Shown here in pieces: positions 42,890 to 51,786 of a DNA stretch of 64,000 bases (positions are counted from its first letter, which is position 1; each line of letters starts with the position of its first letter). The stretch spans positions 62,001-126,000 of the forward strand of contig CAJJXG010000002.1 in NCBI GenBank assembly GCA_905197045.1. Direction: 5' to 3'. Both the position numbers and the translations under genes were made by a program. The notes under the pieces were generated by a model. The model was given only the letters and a program-made list of their open reading frames with translations, did not search any database and was not told the DNA's origin. Source of the stretch: an uncultured Caryophanales bacterium. Lineage in GTDB: Bacteria > Bacillota_I > Bacilli_A > RFN20 > CAG-826.

Positions 42890-44716
42890 TTATTCCATTT
42901 TGGTTTGTATTTCATAAATTCTTTTATACAAACCTTCCTTCTTAATTAAATCGTTATGTTTACCCATTTCAGAAATCTTTCCATTTTCTAAAACGAGAAT
43001 TAAATCAGCATCTTTTGCAGTTGCAATACGATGAGTGATGATGAATGTTGTTCTTCTTCCAGATTTTTCTTTTAAAGCTTTACGAATGTTATAGTCTGTT
43101 TCAGTATCTAAAGCACTTAACGAATCATCAAAAATTAGAACAGGGGCATCGCTTAATAAAGTTCTAGCTATTGCAACTCTTTGCTTTTGACCTCCACTTA
43201 ATGTCGTTCCCTTTTCACCAACAGGAGTGTTGTAACCGTTTGGGAATTGTAGAATGTTAGCATGAATTTGGCTAATTGAAGTAGCAGCAATAATCTCTTT
43301 TTCATCAGCGTTTTGTCTAGCTATTTTAATATTGTCTTTAATTGTCTTAGAAAAAAGGAATGGATCTTGTAAAACAATTGAAATTTCTTTACGTAAATAT
43401 GATTTTTTGATTTCTTTTAGTTCGACACCATCTACTTTAATGCTTCCGCTAGTGTAATCGTAAAGTCTAGTAAGAAGATAAGCTAATGTTGATTTTCCCG
43501 ATCCGGTTTTGCCCATAATTGCAACTGTCTGACCTTCTTTGACTGAGAAAGAAACATTATCAATAGCGGCTTGATTAGAATCACAAAAGAAAAAAGAAAC
43601 TTTATCAAAAACAATATTTCCTTTAATTGGTGGCGTAAGACCAGTTTCTGTATCTTCTAGAGGCTCTTCAAGAATTAAATTAATTCGATCTAAACTAGCG
43701 TTAGCTCTTGCTAGATTAGATAAAACTGTAGCAACATCTCTTACCGGCCAAACCATCAAATTAACAAAAGTGAAACTAACAAATAATGTACCGATAGAGA
43801 TTGTGTTGTTATAGCAAAGGATGAAACCAAAAATAGTGGTTAATGCTATTTGACTGAAAACAAAAACATCACTACTAGCAAAGAAAAAAGCAGATAATTT
43901 ACGCCAGTTTAGATACTTATTTCTAAAATCTACGATATATTTTTCAAAACTATTAATTTCATAAGTTTCATTATTAAAGGCTTTAACAAGTCTAACGCTT
44001 GCAAGATTTTCTTCAATTTTATCAGTCATATTACCTTCGCTATCATCTGTTAAACGATATCTTCTTCTAACTTCTTTAATTACAAAGAATGAATAGATAA
44101 ACATAAGTGGTAAAATGCAAATACTGATTAACGCGATCATCCAATTAGTTATAGCTAAGAAAATAAAGCTTAATAACACAATATAAAAGGTATAAACAAT
44201 CAAAGTTAAATCTGGTCCAGCAAAACGTCTTAATATATCTTCATCTCTAGTACAAGTTTGAATAATATCACCATTTTTCATGCCTTTAATTTTGGAATAA
44301 GGTAAGCGTTCAATATGAGAGAAGAGGAGTAATTGAAGATTTTTACTCATTTTGTTCATAAATGAACTTCTCATAATCATTCTTATTATGATGTTTACAC
44401 CAGCGATTAAAGCAAAACCGACAATTAAAACAGCAAACATCCATAAGTTGGAACTTAAAAATTCGATTCCACCAAATATTGTTACAAAAAATGTTGTAAG
44501 AATATTTACGTCATTACCAAGCTGAGATATTTCTGTTATTGGAGTTCCAATTCCCCCAAGATTTTCTTGAGCTTGAAGTACATCAATAAGAATTTTATTT
44601 AAATAAGAAGATGTGATTGTGAAAAATACAGAAAGGAAAAGTAGGAAAAAATAAAAGAAGTAAATAAATTTACAATCTTGAATCATTACTTTTAAGATTT
44701 TCCAGAATTTTTGCAT
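42890..44716 (-). CDS. ABC exporter half-transporter with degenerate catalytic site
   Basis: A 608-residue partner of the following gene, with six predicted membrane segments and an ATPase domain: Walker A GKTGSGKST, canonical signature LSGGQ, but Walker B ends LIFDDSLSALD, with Asp where the catalytic Glu belongs. In heterodimeric exporters one subunit commonly has this change. The canonical LSGGQ here and altered LSQGQ in the partner fit one active and one inactive ATP site. No ribosome site is visible; a TAGTAT box 9 bases before the ATG suggests an almost leaderless RNA. Confidence 0.9.
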   Translation of the reverse strand: MQKFWKILKVMIQDCKFIYFFYFFLLFLSVFFTITSSYLNKILIDVLQAQENLGGIGTPITEISQLGNDVNILTTFFVTIFGGIEFLSSNLWMFAVLIVGFALIAGVNIIIRMIMRSSFMNKMSKNLQLLLFSHIERLPYSKIKGMKNGDIIQTCTRDEDILRRFAGPDLTLIVYTFYIVLLSFIFLAITNWMIALISICILPLMFIYSFFVIKEVRRRYRLTDDSEGNMTDKIEENLASVRLVKAFNNETYEINSFEKYIVDFRNKYLNWRKLSAFFFASSDVFVFSQIALTTIFGFILCYNNTISIGTLFVSFTFVNLMVWPVRDVATVLSNLARANASLDRINLILEEPLEDTETGLTPPIKGNIVFDKVSFFFCDSNQAAIDNVSFSVKEGQTVAIMGKTGSGKSTLAYLLTRLYDYTSGSIKVDGVELKEIKKSYLRKEISIVLQDPFLFSKTIKDNIKIARQNADEKEIIAATSISQIHANILQFPNGYNTPVGEKGTTLSGGQKQRVAIARTLLSDAPVLIFDDSLSALDTETDYNIRKALKEKSGRRTTFIITHRIATAKDADLILVLENGKISEMGKHNDLIKKEGLYKRIYEIQTKME

Positions 44717-44781
44717 AGAAACATGATACTATTTTTATAGTGAAATTCAATTATCTTTGGTAGAATTAACACAGGTATTTT
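44717..44781. promoter_or_regulatory. Divergent promoters between ABC exporter and flippase-like gene
   Basis: The gap of 65 bases must hold both promoters. On the minus strand TAGTAT (near 44726-44731) lies 9 bases before the exporter ATG. On the plus strand an extended -10 element TGGTAGAAT (-10 hexamer 44761-44766) lies 15 bases before the ATG at 44782. No clear -35 boxes are seen. Confidence 0.4.
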
Positions 44782-46395
44782 ATGGACGAGGATAGAAAAG
44801 AATTTGACATAGATAACGAAGAAATTATTGATGAAGATGAAAATAAAAGGGTCGAAGAAATTGTAAAAAACCTTGCTGAAGCTCAATATTCTGAAAAAAA
44901 TGATGACGATTTTACTGATAATGTTATTGAAAGAGAAACAGATTTAGGCGACAGCATTCAAGAAGATGTTGTTGAAGAGAAACAAATAGCTTCAAAAAAT
45001 AGAGAAAAAAAGCAACAAGGAAATAAATACAAATACCTTATTTATTTAAGTCTCATTCTTTTAATAACGGCCTGTGTTTTATGGTATAACCTTGTCCAAC
45101 CAACCACTGGGCTTGATGGGACACCAATGTTAGTTTATGAGACGATACCTGATGTTGTTGCTCAAACTAATGTGTGGTACTTTCTTTTACTTATTTTATC
45201 TGTTGTTTTTGGCTTTTTTATTGCCGCATTAATTATTTGGACATTTGCAAAACTTTATACGAAACACTATAAAATGCATCAAGCGGTTGCAAATGCTCTG
45301 ATTGGAGCTTTTTATAGTGCTATTACTCCAGGATCAAGTGGTGGTCAATTTGCTCAAGTATATGTTTTTAAAAAACAAGGTATGCCTGTATCAAACGCAG
45401 CTTCAATTTTTGTAATGAGCTTTATTGTTTATCAATGTTGCTTGATTATTTTTGGTATCATCTCTTTAATTACTAGTTTTCAATCGATTTTAAACATTAA
45501 TGTTATTCCAATTTCGATTGGCGATCTAAGTTTTGATTTACCAATTTGGATTTTTATTGCTTTTGGATTTTTCTTAAATCTGATTGTTATTATTGCTTTA
45601 TTCTTTATGTCTTTATCAAGAAGATTTCAGAATTTTGTTTGCAATGGTCTAATAGGAATTTGCGCTAAATTAAAAATCATTAGGAATCCAGAGGAAAAAA
45701 GAAAAGCAATTAGAATTCAGGTTGAGAACTATCGTATTGAGTTTAGAAGACTTCAATCAAATTTAGCCTTTACCGGATTAATATTTTTAATTTATTGTGT
45801 TTCTATTATTAATTCAAATATTCAACCATTTTTATGTGGTTTAGCATTAAATGCTTTTGATGCTGAAACTTTAAGTTCAGCTGGAGCTATTTTTGAAAAG
45901 ATTTATCAAAGTATTGTTTATTCCAATTTTCATCAAATGGCAACTGGTTTATTACCACTCCCTGGTAGTGCAGGTGTTAGTGAGATTGTTTTTGGTTCCT
46001 TATTTGGCCAAACTAGCGGATATTTCTCTAGTAGATTCTATGAAACAGGTGGAGGAATTAATATTCTTCTTTTGCTTTGGAGATTTATGACTTTCTACAT
46101 TCCATTTATTATTAATGGAGTTGTTGCAGCAACTTATAAATCTAGAGGTATGCCTGTTAAAGATAGAATTCTTCCAGTTGGCGATAAAAAAACTATGCTT
46201 ACCATTCAACTTTCAACTTATGCTGAAAGAAAAGAAACTTCTGATATTGCTTATGAAACACGCATAATGGAGAGAAAAGAACTTCTTCAAAGGATGATTA
46301 AATTCTCTTCTAAAAGTGAAAAAGATAAAGAAAGCAAAAGCAAAAAAGACAGAAGCGAGAAAAAAGAAAAAAATAAGAAAGATGAAGAAAAATGA
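44782..46395 (+). CDS. Flippase-like membrane protein (LPG synthase TM / UPF0104 family)
   Basis: A 537-residue protein: ~90 acidic, charged residues, then about eight membrane segments (~residues 90-460), and a very Lys/Glu-rich tail of about 75 residues. The GAFYSAITPGSSGGQFAQVY motif near 175 is typical of the lysylphosphatidylglycerol synthase membrane region family, whose members move or help make lipids. The catalytic lysyl-transfer domain is absent, so it is not MprF itself. The glycosyltransferase gene that follows overlaps by 4 bases, so they likely act on the same membrane lipid. Confidence 0.8.
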   Translation: MDEDRKEFDIDNEEIIDEDENKRVEEIVKNLAEAQYSEKNDDDFTDNVIERETDLGDSIQEDVVEEKQIASKNREKKQQGNKYKYLIYLSLILLITACVLWYNLVQPTTGLDGTPMLVYETIPDVVAQTNVWYFLLLILSVVFGFFIAALIIWTFAKLYTKHYKMHQAVANALIGAFYSAITPGSSGGQFAQVYVFKKQGMPVSNAASIFVMSFIVYQCCLIIFGIISLITSFQSILNINVIPISIGDLSFDLPIWIFIAFGFFLNLIVIIALFFMSLSRRFQNFVCNGLIGICAKLKIIRNPEEKRKAIRIQVENYRIEFRRLQSNLAFTGLIFLIYCVSIINSNIQPFLCGLALNAFDAETLSSAGAIFEKIYQSIVYSNFHQMATGLLPLPGSAGVSEIVFGSLFGQTSGYFSSRFYETGGGINILLLLWRFMTFYIPFIINGVVAATYKSRGMPVKDRILPVGDKKTMLTIQLSTYAERKETSDIAYETRIMERKELLQRMIKFSSKSEKDKESKSKKDRSEKKEKNKKDEEK

Positions 46396-47564
46396 ATATA
46401 GCAATTTTTTCTGATGTATATTTGCCTGATATTAATGGTGTAGCAGTTAGTGTTGATTCTCTTTTTAAGCTCTTAAAGAAATATGGGCATAATGCCTATG
46501 TTGTGACAACAAGTAGTGAAAAAGAAATATCTTTTAAGGATAATATTTTAAGAATTCCAGGACTTGAACTTAAAAAGCTTTATGGATATCGCGCATCGTT
46601 TATTTATAACGAAAAAGCTTTCCAAATTTTAAAGAAACTGAAACTTGATTTATGTCACATTAATACAGAGTTTGGTATTTCTCAATTTGGTTTTATTGTT
46701 GCAAGCAAACTAAATATCCCAAGCGTTTATACTTATCATACGATGTATGAAGATTACACATATTATGCTACAAAAGGTTATTTTGATCGTTTTTCTAAGT
46801 GGGCAATTAGAGAATTTGATAAATCATGTATGAATAGAGCAACAGAAATTATTTCTCCTAGTGAAAAAACGAAAGTTTATATCCGCTCTGTTGGTGTAGA
46901 AAAATATGTTAATGTTGTACCAACTGGTTTTAATTTTGATCGTTTCTTACCAAATGAAGAGAATCGAGCAAAAAGTTTAAAAATGAGACAAGAGTTAGGC
47001 TTTAAAGATAATCAGAAAATATTGCTTTGTCTTGGGCGAATCGCTAAAGAAAAAAGCTTTGATATTATTATCGAAGGATATGCTGATTATTTAAAAACAT
47101 ACGATGATAATGATACAGTTTTAGTTTTTGTTGGCGATGGTCCAGCACGAAATGAGTTAGAAGCACTAACTAAAAAATTAAATATTGAAAATCGTGTTAG
47201 ATTTGTTGGAAAAGTCGATAATTCACTAGTTCCATATTATTACTTGATGAGTTCAGTCTTTTTAAACGCTTCAATCAGTGAAACGCAAGGCTTAACTTTT
47301 ATGGAAGCGATGGCTAGTGATTTATTGGTATTATGTCGTTTTGATAATAACTTAGTTGGAGTTATTTATAATAATAAAACCGGTTTCTTCTTCCAAGATG
47401 TAACTGATTTTAAAGATAAACTTCACTATGTTTTATCTTTGTCTAAAGAAGAAAGTGATTTGATTAGGAAAAATGCCTTTGATTCAATAGATTGTTTTTC
47501 CGAAAAAACTTTCTATAACAATATAATAGAGGTATATAAACGTGCAATTAGAAGAAGTCGGTAA
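46392..47564 (+). CDS. Family 4 glycosyltransferase, probable diacylglycerol glucosyltransferase
   Basis: A 390-residue GT-B fold enzyme. The start FSDVYLPDINGVAVSV matches diacylglycerol 3-alpha-glucosyltransferases of Acholeplasma and streptococci, HTMYEDYTYYAT near 118 is also shared with that group, and the retaining E-x7-E motif is in SETQGLTFMEA near 295-305. It likely makes monoglucosyl-diacylglycerol, a common membrane lipid in these bacteria. The exact sugar and acceptor cannot be read from the sequence. Confidence 0.85.
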   Translation: MNIAIFSDVYLPDINGVAVSVDSLFKLLKKYGHNAYVVTTSSEKEISFKDNILRIPGLELKKLYGYRASFIYNEKAFQILKKLKLDLCHINTEFGISQFGFIVASKLNIPSVYTYHTMYEDYTYYATKGYFDRFSKWAIREFDKSCMNRATEIISPSEKTKVYIRSVGVEKYVNVVPTGFNFDRFLPNEENRAKSLKMRQELGFKDNQKILLCLGRIAKEKSFDIIIEGYADYLKTYDDNDTVLVFVGDGPARNELEALTKKLNIENRVRFVGKVDNSLVPYYYLMSSVFLNASISETQGLTFMEAMASDLLVLCRFDNNLVGVIYNNKTGFFFQDVTDFKDKLHYVLSLSKEESDLIRKNAFDSIDCFSEKTFYNNIIEVYKRAIRRSR

Positions 47565-48375
47565 TAAAAATTTAGTTATTAAAGATGTTAAAGATAAAGG
47601 TAGCAAAGTCATCCTTACTTTTAATGACGATTCTAAAGTGAAGATATCTAAATTGACTTACACTAACTTTGCTTTAAGCGAAGAGAAAGAAATTGATGAG
47701 AAATTAAATAAAGAAATTAATCTTTTTGAGCAAAAAGTTGAAATTTCAAAATATATAAAATCCTTAATTGCTAAAAAGCCTTATACAGAACGCGAGTTAT
47801 TGAAAAAAGCAATTAGCAAGTTTAAGGATTACCATTTAGTTATTGATGTTGTTCGCGAACTTAAGGTTTCTCGCCTTATTGATGATGAAGACTATATCAA
47901 TAATTATTTAGATTATTTTGATAAAAATAATTATGGAGAATATTTTATTATTAATTTCTTTAGATCAAGCGGTTTAAAGCAAGAATTAATCGAAAAACTT
48001 GAGTTTGACGATGAAAATGAAAAAAGAAAAGCGTTAAATTATTTTGATAGTATTAAAAATAAATTTGTAAGTAGCAACTTTGCCAAACAAAAAAAGAAAA
48101 TTTATGACAGAATGCTTCAAAGAGGTTTTAATATCGAAGTCATTTTAGACGTCTTAAATAACTTAAAAATTAATGAAGAGAGTGAAAAAGATCGTCTAAA
48201 AAAAGATTATAAAAAAGCTAAGATTAAATATTTTATAACTAACGATAATCAAGTTGATGCCAACTCTAAAATTGTTAATAAACTTATTAACAAAGGCTAT
48301 AGTTTAGAAGATATTAATGAAATTATTGAGCAAGATGAAGACTTTGATGAAACAAAGGAGACCTTAAATGATTAA
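47542..48375 (+). CDS. recX: Recombination regulator RecX
   Basis: A 277-residue RecX of the Bacillus length. It contains an N-terminal extension and three helical repeats, with KPYTERELLKKA near 74-85, RLIDDEDYINNY near 111-122 and a later repeat RMLQRGFN near 190. RecX controls RecA filaments. GTG 47542 follows AGAGG by 10 bases and lies inside the end of the glycosyltransferase gene. It is 14 kb from recA. Confidence 0.85.
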   Translation: MQLEEVGNKNLVIKDVKDKGSKVILTFNDDSKVKISKLTYTNFALSEEKEIDEKLNKEINLFEQKVEISKYIKSLIAKKPYTERELLKKAISKFKDYHLVIDVVRELKVSRLIDDEDYINNYLDYFDKNNYGEYFIINFFRSSGLKQELIEKLEFDDENEKRKALNYFDSIKNKFVSSNFAKQKKKIYDRMLQRGFNIEVILDVLNNLKINEESEKDRLKKDYKKAKIKYFITNDNQVDANSKIVNKLINKGYSLEDINEIIEQDEDFDETKETLND

Positions 48376-49303
48376 AGATTTAGTAGATGGTGCTAACGCT
48401 AGTGGAATATATTTAGTAAAGGATTTTTCAAAATGCGTTACTAATGGCGGTAAATCTTATTTAAACTTACATTTTCAAGATGCAAGTGGAGTAATTGATG
48501 GTAAAAAATGGGAAGTTAGCGATGAAGATTTAAACTCTTTAGAAGTCGGATCTTTAATTAGAATCGATGGCCAAGCATTAGATTATAAAGGAAAGATACA
48601 AATTAAGGTCTTAGGAATTTATAAAGTCGATCCTCATGATGTTGATTTAAAAGATTTCTTGGTTGATTCGCCTATTGCTGTTGAAATTTTAATCTCTAAA
48701 TTTAAGAAATATTATAACAGCGTAAAAAATGAAGACTGCAAAGCTATCTTAAAGGAAATCTTTACAAGATATTATAAAGAATTTATTGATTATCCAGCGG
48801 CCGTTAAAAATCATCATGAATTTTATCATGGTCTAATTTATCATACTGTTTCAATGTGTGAAGTAGCCGAATTTTGTGGAAAGCACTATCCATTTTTAAA
48901 TTATGATTTATTAATTAGCGGTTGTTTATTACATGATATTGGTAAAGTTATTGAACTTTCTGGTCCAATTGCCACTAAATATACCGAAGAAGGAAATTTA
49001 CTTGGTCATTTAACTATTGGAATGAGTATTGTAAAAGAAGTAGCTGATAGATTAAATATTAAAAGTGAAGTTCCTACTTTATTAGAACACATGATTTTAT
49101 CTCATCATGGTAAACTTGAATTTGGTGCAGCAGTTTTGCCTCTTACTCCTGAAGCTTTAATTTTATCAATGATTGATGATATGGATGCTAAGATGATGAT
49201 GCTTGAAAAAGCACTTAAAGATGTTAAAGAAGGCGAATATAGCGATAGATTGTTTGCTTTAGATAATAGAACATTTTATAAAAGCAAAGTTAAAAATGAT
49301 TAG
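48368..49303 (+). CDS. yhaM: 3'-5' exoribonuclease YhaM family
   Basis: A 311-residue protein with an OB-fold N-terminus (~10-100, nucleic-acid binding) and an HD domain (~160-290): HDIGKVIEL near 196-204, a second His pair in LSHHGKLEFG near 240, and the final Asp in SMIDDMDAK near 265. YhaM/CbfA enzymes trim RNA or single-stranded DNA from the 3' end. It overlaps recX by 8 bases and ends in a strong terminator. Confidence 0.92.
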   Translation: MIKDLVDGANASGIYLVKDFSKCVTNGGKSYLNLHFQDASGVIDGKKWEVSDEDLNSLEVGSLIRIDGQALDYKGKIQIKVLGIYKVDPHDVDLKDFLVDSPIAVEILISKFKKYYNSVKNEDCKAILKEIFTRYYKEFIDYPAAVKNHHEFYHGLIYHTVSMCEVAEFCGKHYPFLNYDLLISGCLLHDIGKVIELSGPIATKYTEEGNLLGHLTIGMSIVKEVADRLNIKSEVPTLLEHMILSHHGKLEFGAAVLPLTPEALILSMIDDMDAKMMMLEKALKDVKEGEYSDRLFALDNRTFYKSKVKND

Positions 49304-49321
49304 TTAATATTGCTCCAATTT

Positions 49322-49361
49322 AAAAAGTCGCCTCGTTTATTAGTTAGGCGACTTTTTCTTT
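49322..49361 (+). terminator. Intrinsic terminator between convergent yhaM and HIT genes
   Basis: A 12-bp perfect stem (AAAAAGTCGCCT with AGGCGACTTTTT) has a 12-base loop and ends in T-rich sequence. Poly-A on the other side makes it usable in both directions. Confidence 0.85.
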
Positions 49362-49395
49362 CGCTTCAAAACCAGTTTTTTAGAATATTGAATTA

Positions 49396-49818
49396 TTAAT
49401 CTTCTAATTTTTCCTTAATTTCTTTTGCAACAGCTGGTAAGTTTACCTCTTTCATCTGTTTAAATTCAAGTTTGAAACCATCAGTTGCTGTATATCTTGG
49501 TACAACATGAACATGAAAGTGTGGGACTTCTTGTCCAGCAGCTTCTTTGCAGTTTATCAAGATATTAATGCCTTTAGCACCAAGTTGTTCCATTTGAACT
49601 TGTCCAATTCTTTGAGCAACATTCATTACTTTATTCATGACTTCTTTAGGTGTTGATAAGAAATTAGGATAATGCTTTTTTGAAATAACTAAAGCATGGC
49701 CATAAGTCACTGGATTTACATCCAAAAAAGCCATAACATCTTCATCTTCATAAAGTTTTGCGCTTGGTATATCGCCATGAACTATTTTACAAAATACACA
49801 ATTTGTATCAAAATCCAT
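49396..49818 (-). CDS. hit: HIT family nucleotide hydrolase
   Basis: A 140-residue HIT protein. The CxxC zinc pair is in NCVFCKIV (4-10), and the catalytic His triad HxHxH is in HFHVHVVP near 98-105. HinT-type enzymes remove nucleotides from phosphoramidates and related bonds. AAGGAG lies before the ATG. It is transcribed after two PrsA-like lipoprotein genes, and HIT genes are also near prsA in Bacillus. A terminator lies only 24 bases upstream of its ATG. Confidence 0.92.
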   Translation of the reverse strand: MDFDTNCVFCKIVHGDIPSAKLYEDEDVMAFLDVNPVTYGHALVISKKHYPNFLSTPKEVMNKVMNVAQRIGQVQMEQLGAKGINILINCKEAAGQEVPHFHVHVVPRYTATDGFKLEFKQMKEVNLPAVAKEIKEKLED

Positions 49819-49841
49819 AAATAAAACTCCTTGTTCTTATG

Positions 49842-49870
49842 AAAAAAGCCTGCAAAACCCAGGCTTTTTT
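49842..49870 (-). terminator. Terminator between PrsA-like lipoprotein and HIT genes
   Basis: A perfect 11-bp stem (AAAAAAGCCTG with CAGGCTTTTTT, 7-base loop) lies 3 bases past the lipoprotein stop. Six T follow on the minus strand. No promoter fits between it and the HIT gene, so it must allow some read-through or act as an attenuator. Confidence 0.8.
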
Positions 49871-49872
49871 AA

Positions 49873-51768
49873 TTAATCAAATAAATCAGGATATGTAGTA
49901 TTGAAATAATCATAAACATCTTGATCATGGTAATTGATATTACATTGTTCAAGATAATATGTTATTGCATTAGTTCTATAAGTGTCACCACTTGCAAGAG
50001 TATATCCAATTGTTCTTGCCTTATTTTCTCTTTCAATTTTTTGTTCGTTTGTTAATCCTGTTTCAGCGAAAGAAACAAGGCTTGGAGTAACAATATCTTC
50101 AATTTCAACAATATAGTAGTTATCTCCATCATTCCATAAAATGGAATCAGTTGTTGAAGAGAAGGAATCTTTTCTAAGATAGCTTCTTCCTTTTACATCT
50201 TGATAGATATAGCTGCCTTTATAAGCATTTTCAGAATCAACAGCATTATTCCAATCGTTAACAAGACCAAAGCTATAAAGTTTGTTTTTAATAGCATCAG
50301 GTAATGAACTATCATCTCTTGATTGCCATCCAGCAGTAGTGAAATCATTAACGATAATTTCATCAGCTTTAATTGTAAAACCAACTACAGGATCATAATT
50401 ATGAGAATCAATTGTTGTAAATGTTTCATAATTAGTTGCATTATTTGTGGTTGGATCATTTGTTAAAGTTGAATATTGCTCAATTAAATCAGCATAAGAA
50501 GTATTTTTGTAATATTTGAAATACTTGTCATTAGCAGCATTATCACCGTATTTTGCATAGTAGGAGTTGTAGTTATTTTCTCCACCATGTCCGTCTAAAC
50601 CATAAGATGGATTCTCAATTACAGATGTACCAAATTGTTGATCAGCTAAGGCTTTAGCATCAGGATTTTGACTAATCTTAAAGTCGATACCTTTCCAAGC
50701 AGTTGATGCGATTTCGAATTTTTCATCGGTTGATTTGCCAGTTTTATCACTTTTATCGGTTGCTGTAATATAGCTATCAATAAAGCTTGTTAAGAAAGCG
50801 TTTGCATTCTTTTCTGAGTTATCAGCAATAGTAATATAATTTACTTTTCTTGATTGAGTATTACCAATAGCAGTGTATTGTTGTTCAAAAATGTATTGTT
50901 CAACAAGTAAATTTTCAATAATTGTAGGTAAAATAGTGTTATTGATGTAATCAAGATAGTAATTAATATGTAAAACACTCTTGATTTTATTTCTACCATC
51001 TTCAGAAGTAGTGTTATAGGAGCCATCAATTAAAGCACCATTTGTGAACCCGTTTAAAGTTTCAACACCATCTTTAAATCCTAAGAAATTGCCTTGATCA
51101 TAGATATAATGATTGATGTAATCAGGATTGGTATACAAAACTTCTTCCAATGATTTTCCGCCTAAATCAGCTTCAGGAACAGAAACAGCGTAAAGTTGTT
51201 CATAAACGTTTCTTGCAAATAAAACTTCGTAGAAACGATTATTTCTCTTATAGTCAGTAGCGTTTGCTTGTGACCAAAGTGAAGAAACGATTTGACTATC
51301 AATAATGTTTTTGATTGATGTTAATCTAGCTTCAAATTCTTCTTTAGTTGGAGCGTTTTCTGATAATGTTAATCTATAACCGGAAGTTTCCCAATTGTAA
51401 TAAGCTGGATGAGAATTGATAAAATTAGCTTTTGCTTCAGCACTAACTTCTGATTTATCGCTTAAATTAATATCGTATCCATCTAAAATAATTTTATAAC
51501 CATCAGCATCAGTTTCATCAGCAATAACTCTAAAATCACCAATAACTTCTTTAGCGATAGCACTAGTTAAAATGGAATTAACATCACTTTCGTAGTTATC
51601 AGAATTTTTAATTGAATCATAAATAACGTTAAGTGTGTTGTGATCAAGTTGAATCGTAGCATTTGTTAATGGTGAATCACCATCAGGAAATTGAGCAACT
51701 ACCTTTCCACAAGAAGAAAGGAGAAGTGTTGAGGAAGCTAAGGTTAATAATAATGTTTTCTTTTTCAT
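49873..51768 (-). CDS. PrsA-like surface lipoprotein without a visible PPIase domain
   Basis: A 631-residue lipoprotein if started at ATG 51768, which places the signal peptide (lipobox LSSC) at the N-terminus; GAGGAG lies 10 bases upstream. It has helical segments at the start and end (for example IKNSDNYESDVNSILTSAIAK, and LTNEQKIERENKART near 590), an Asp/Asn/Tyr-rich middle, but no parvulin motif. Gene order, size and the N-terminal helix pattern suggest it is a paralogue of the PrsA-like protein encoded just upstream. It may be a chaperone for exported proteins. Confidence 0.65.
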   Translation of the reverse strand: MKKKTLLLTLASSTLLLSSCGKVVAQFPDGDSPLTNATIQLDHNTLNVIYDSIKNSDNYESDVNSILTSAIAKEVIGDFRVIADETDADGYKIILDGYDINLSDKSEVSAEAKANFINSHPAYYNWETSGYRLTLSENAPTKEEFEARLTSIKNIIDSQIVSSLWSQANATDYKRNNRFYEVLFARNVYEQLYAVSVPEADLGGKSLEEVLYTNPDYINHYIYDQGNFLGFKDGVETLNGFTNGALIDGSYNTTSEDGRNKIKSVLHINYYLDYINNTILPTIIENLLVEQYIFEQQYTAIGNTQSRKVNYITIADNSEKNANAFLTSFIDSYITATDKSDKTGKSTDEKFEIASTAWKGIDFKISQNPDAKALADQQFGTSVIENPSYGLDGHGGENNYNSYYAKYGDNAANDKYFKYYKNTSYADLIEQYSTLTNDPTTNNATNYETFTTIDSHNYDPVVGFTIKADEIIVNDFTTAGWQSRDDSSLPDAIKNKLYSFGLVNDWNNAVDSENAYKGSYIYQDVKGRSYLRKDSFSSTTDSILWNDGDNYYIVEIEDIVTPSLVSFAETGLTNEQKIERENKARTIGYTLASGDTYRTNAITYYLEQCNINYHDQDVYDYFNTTYPDLFD

Positions 51769-51786
51769 AATATTTTTACTCCTCAA

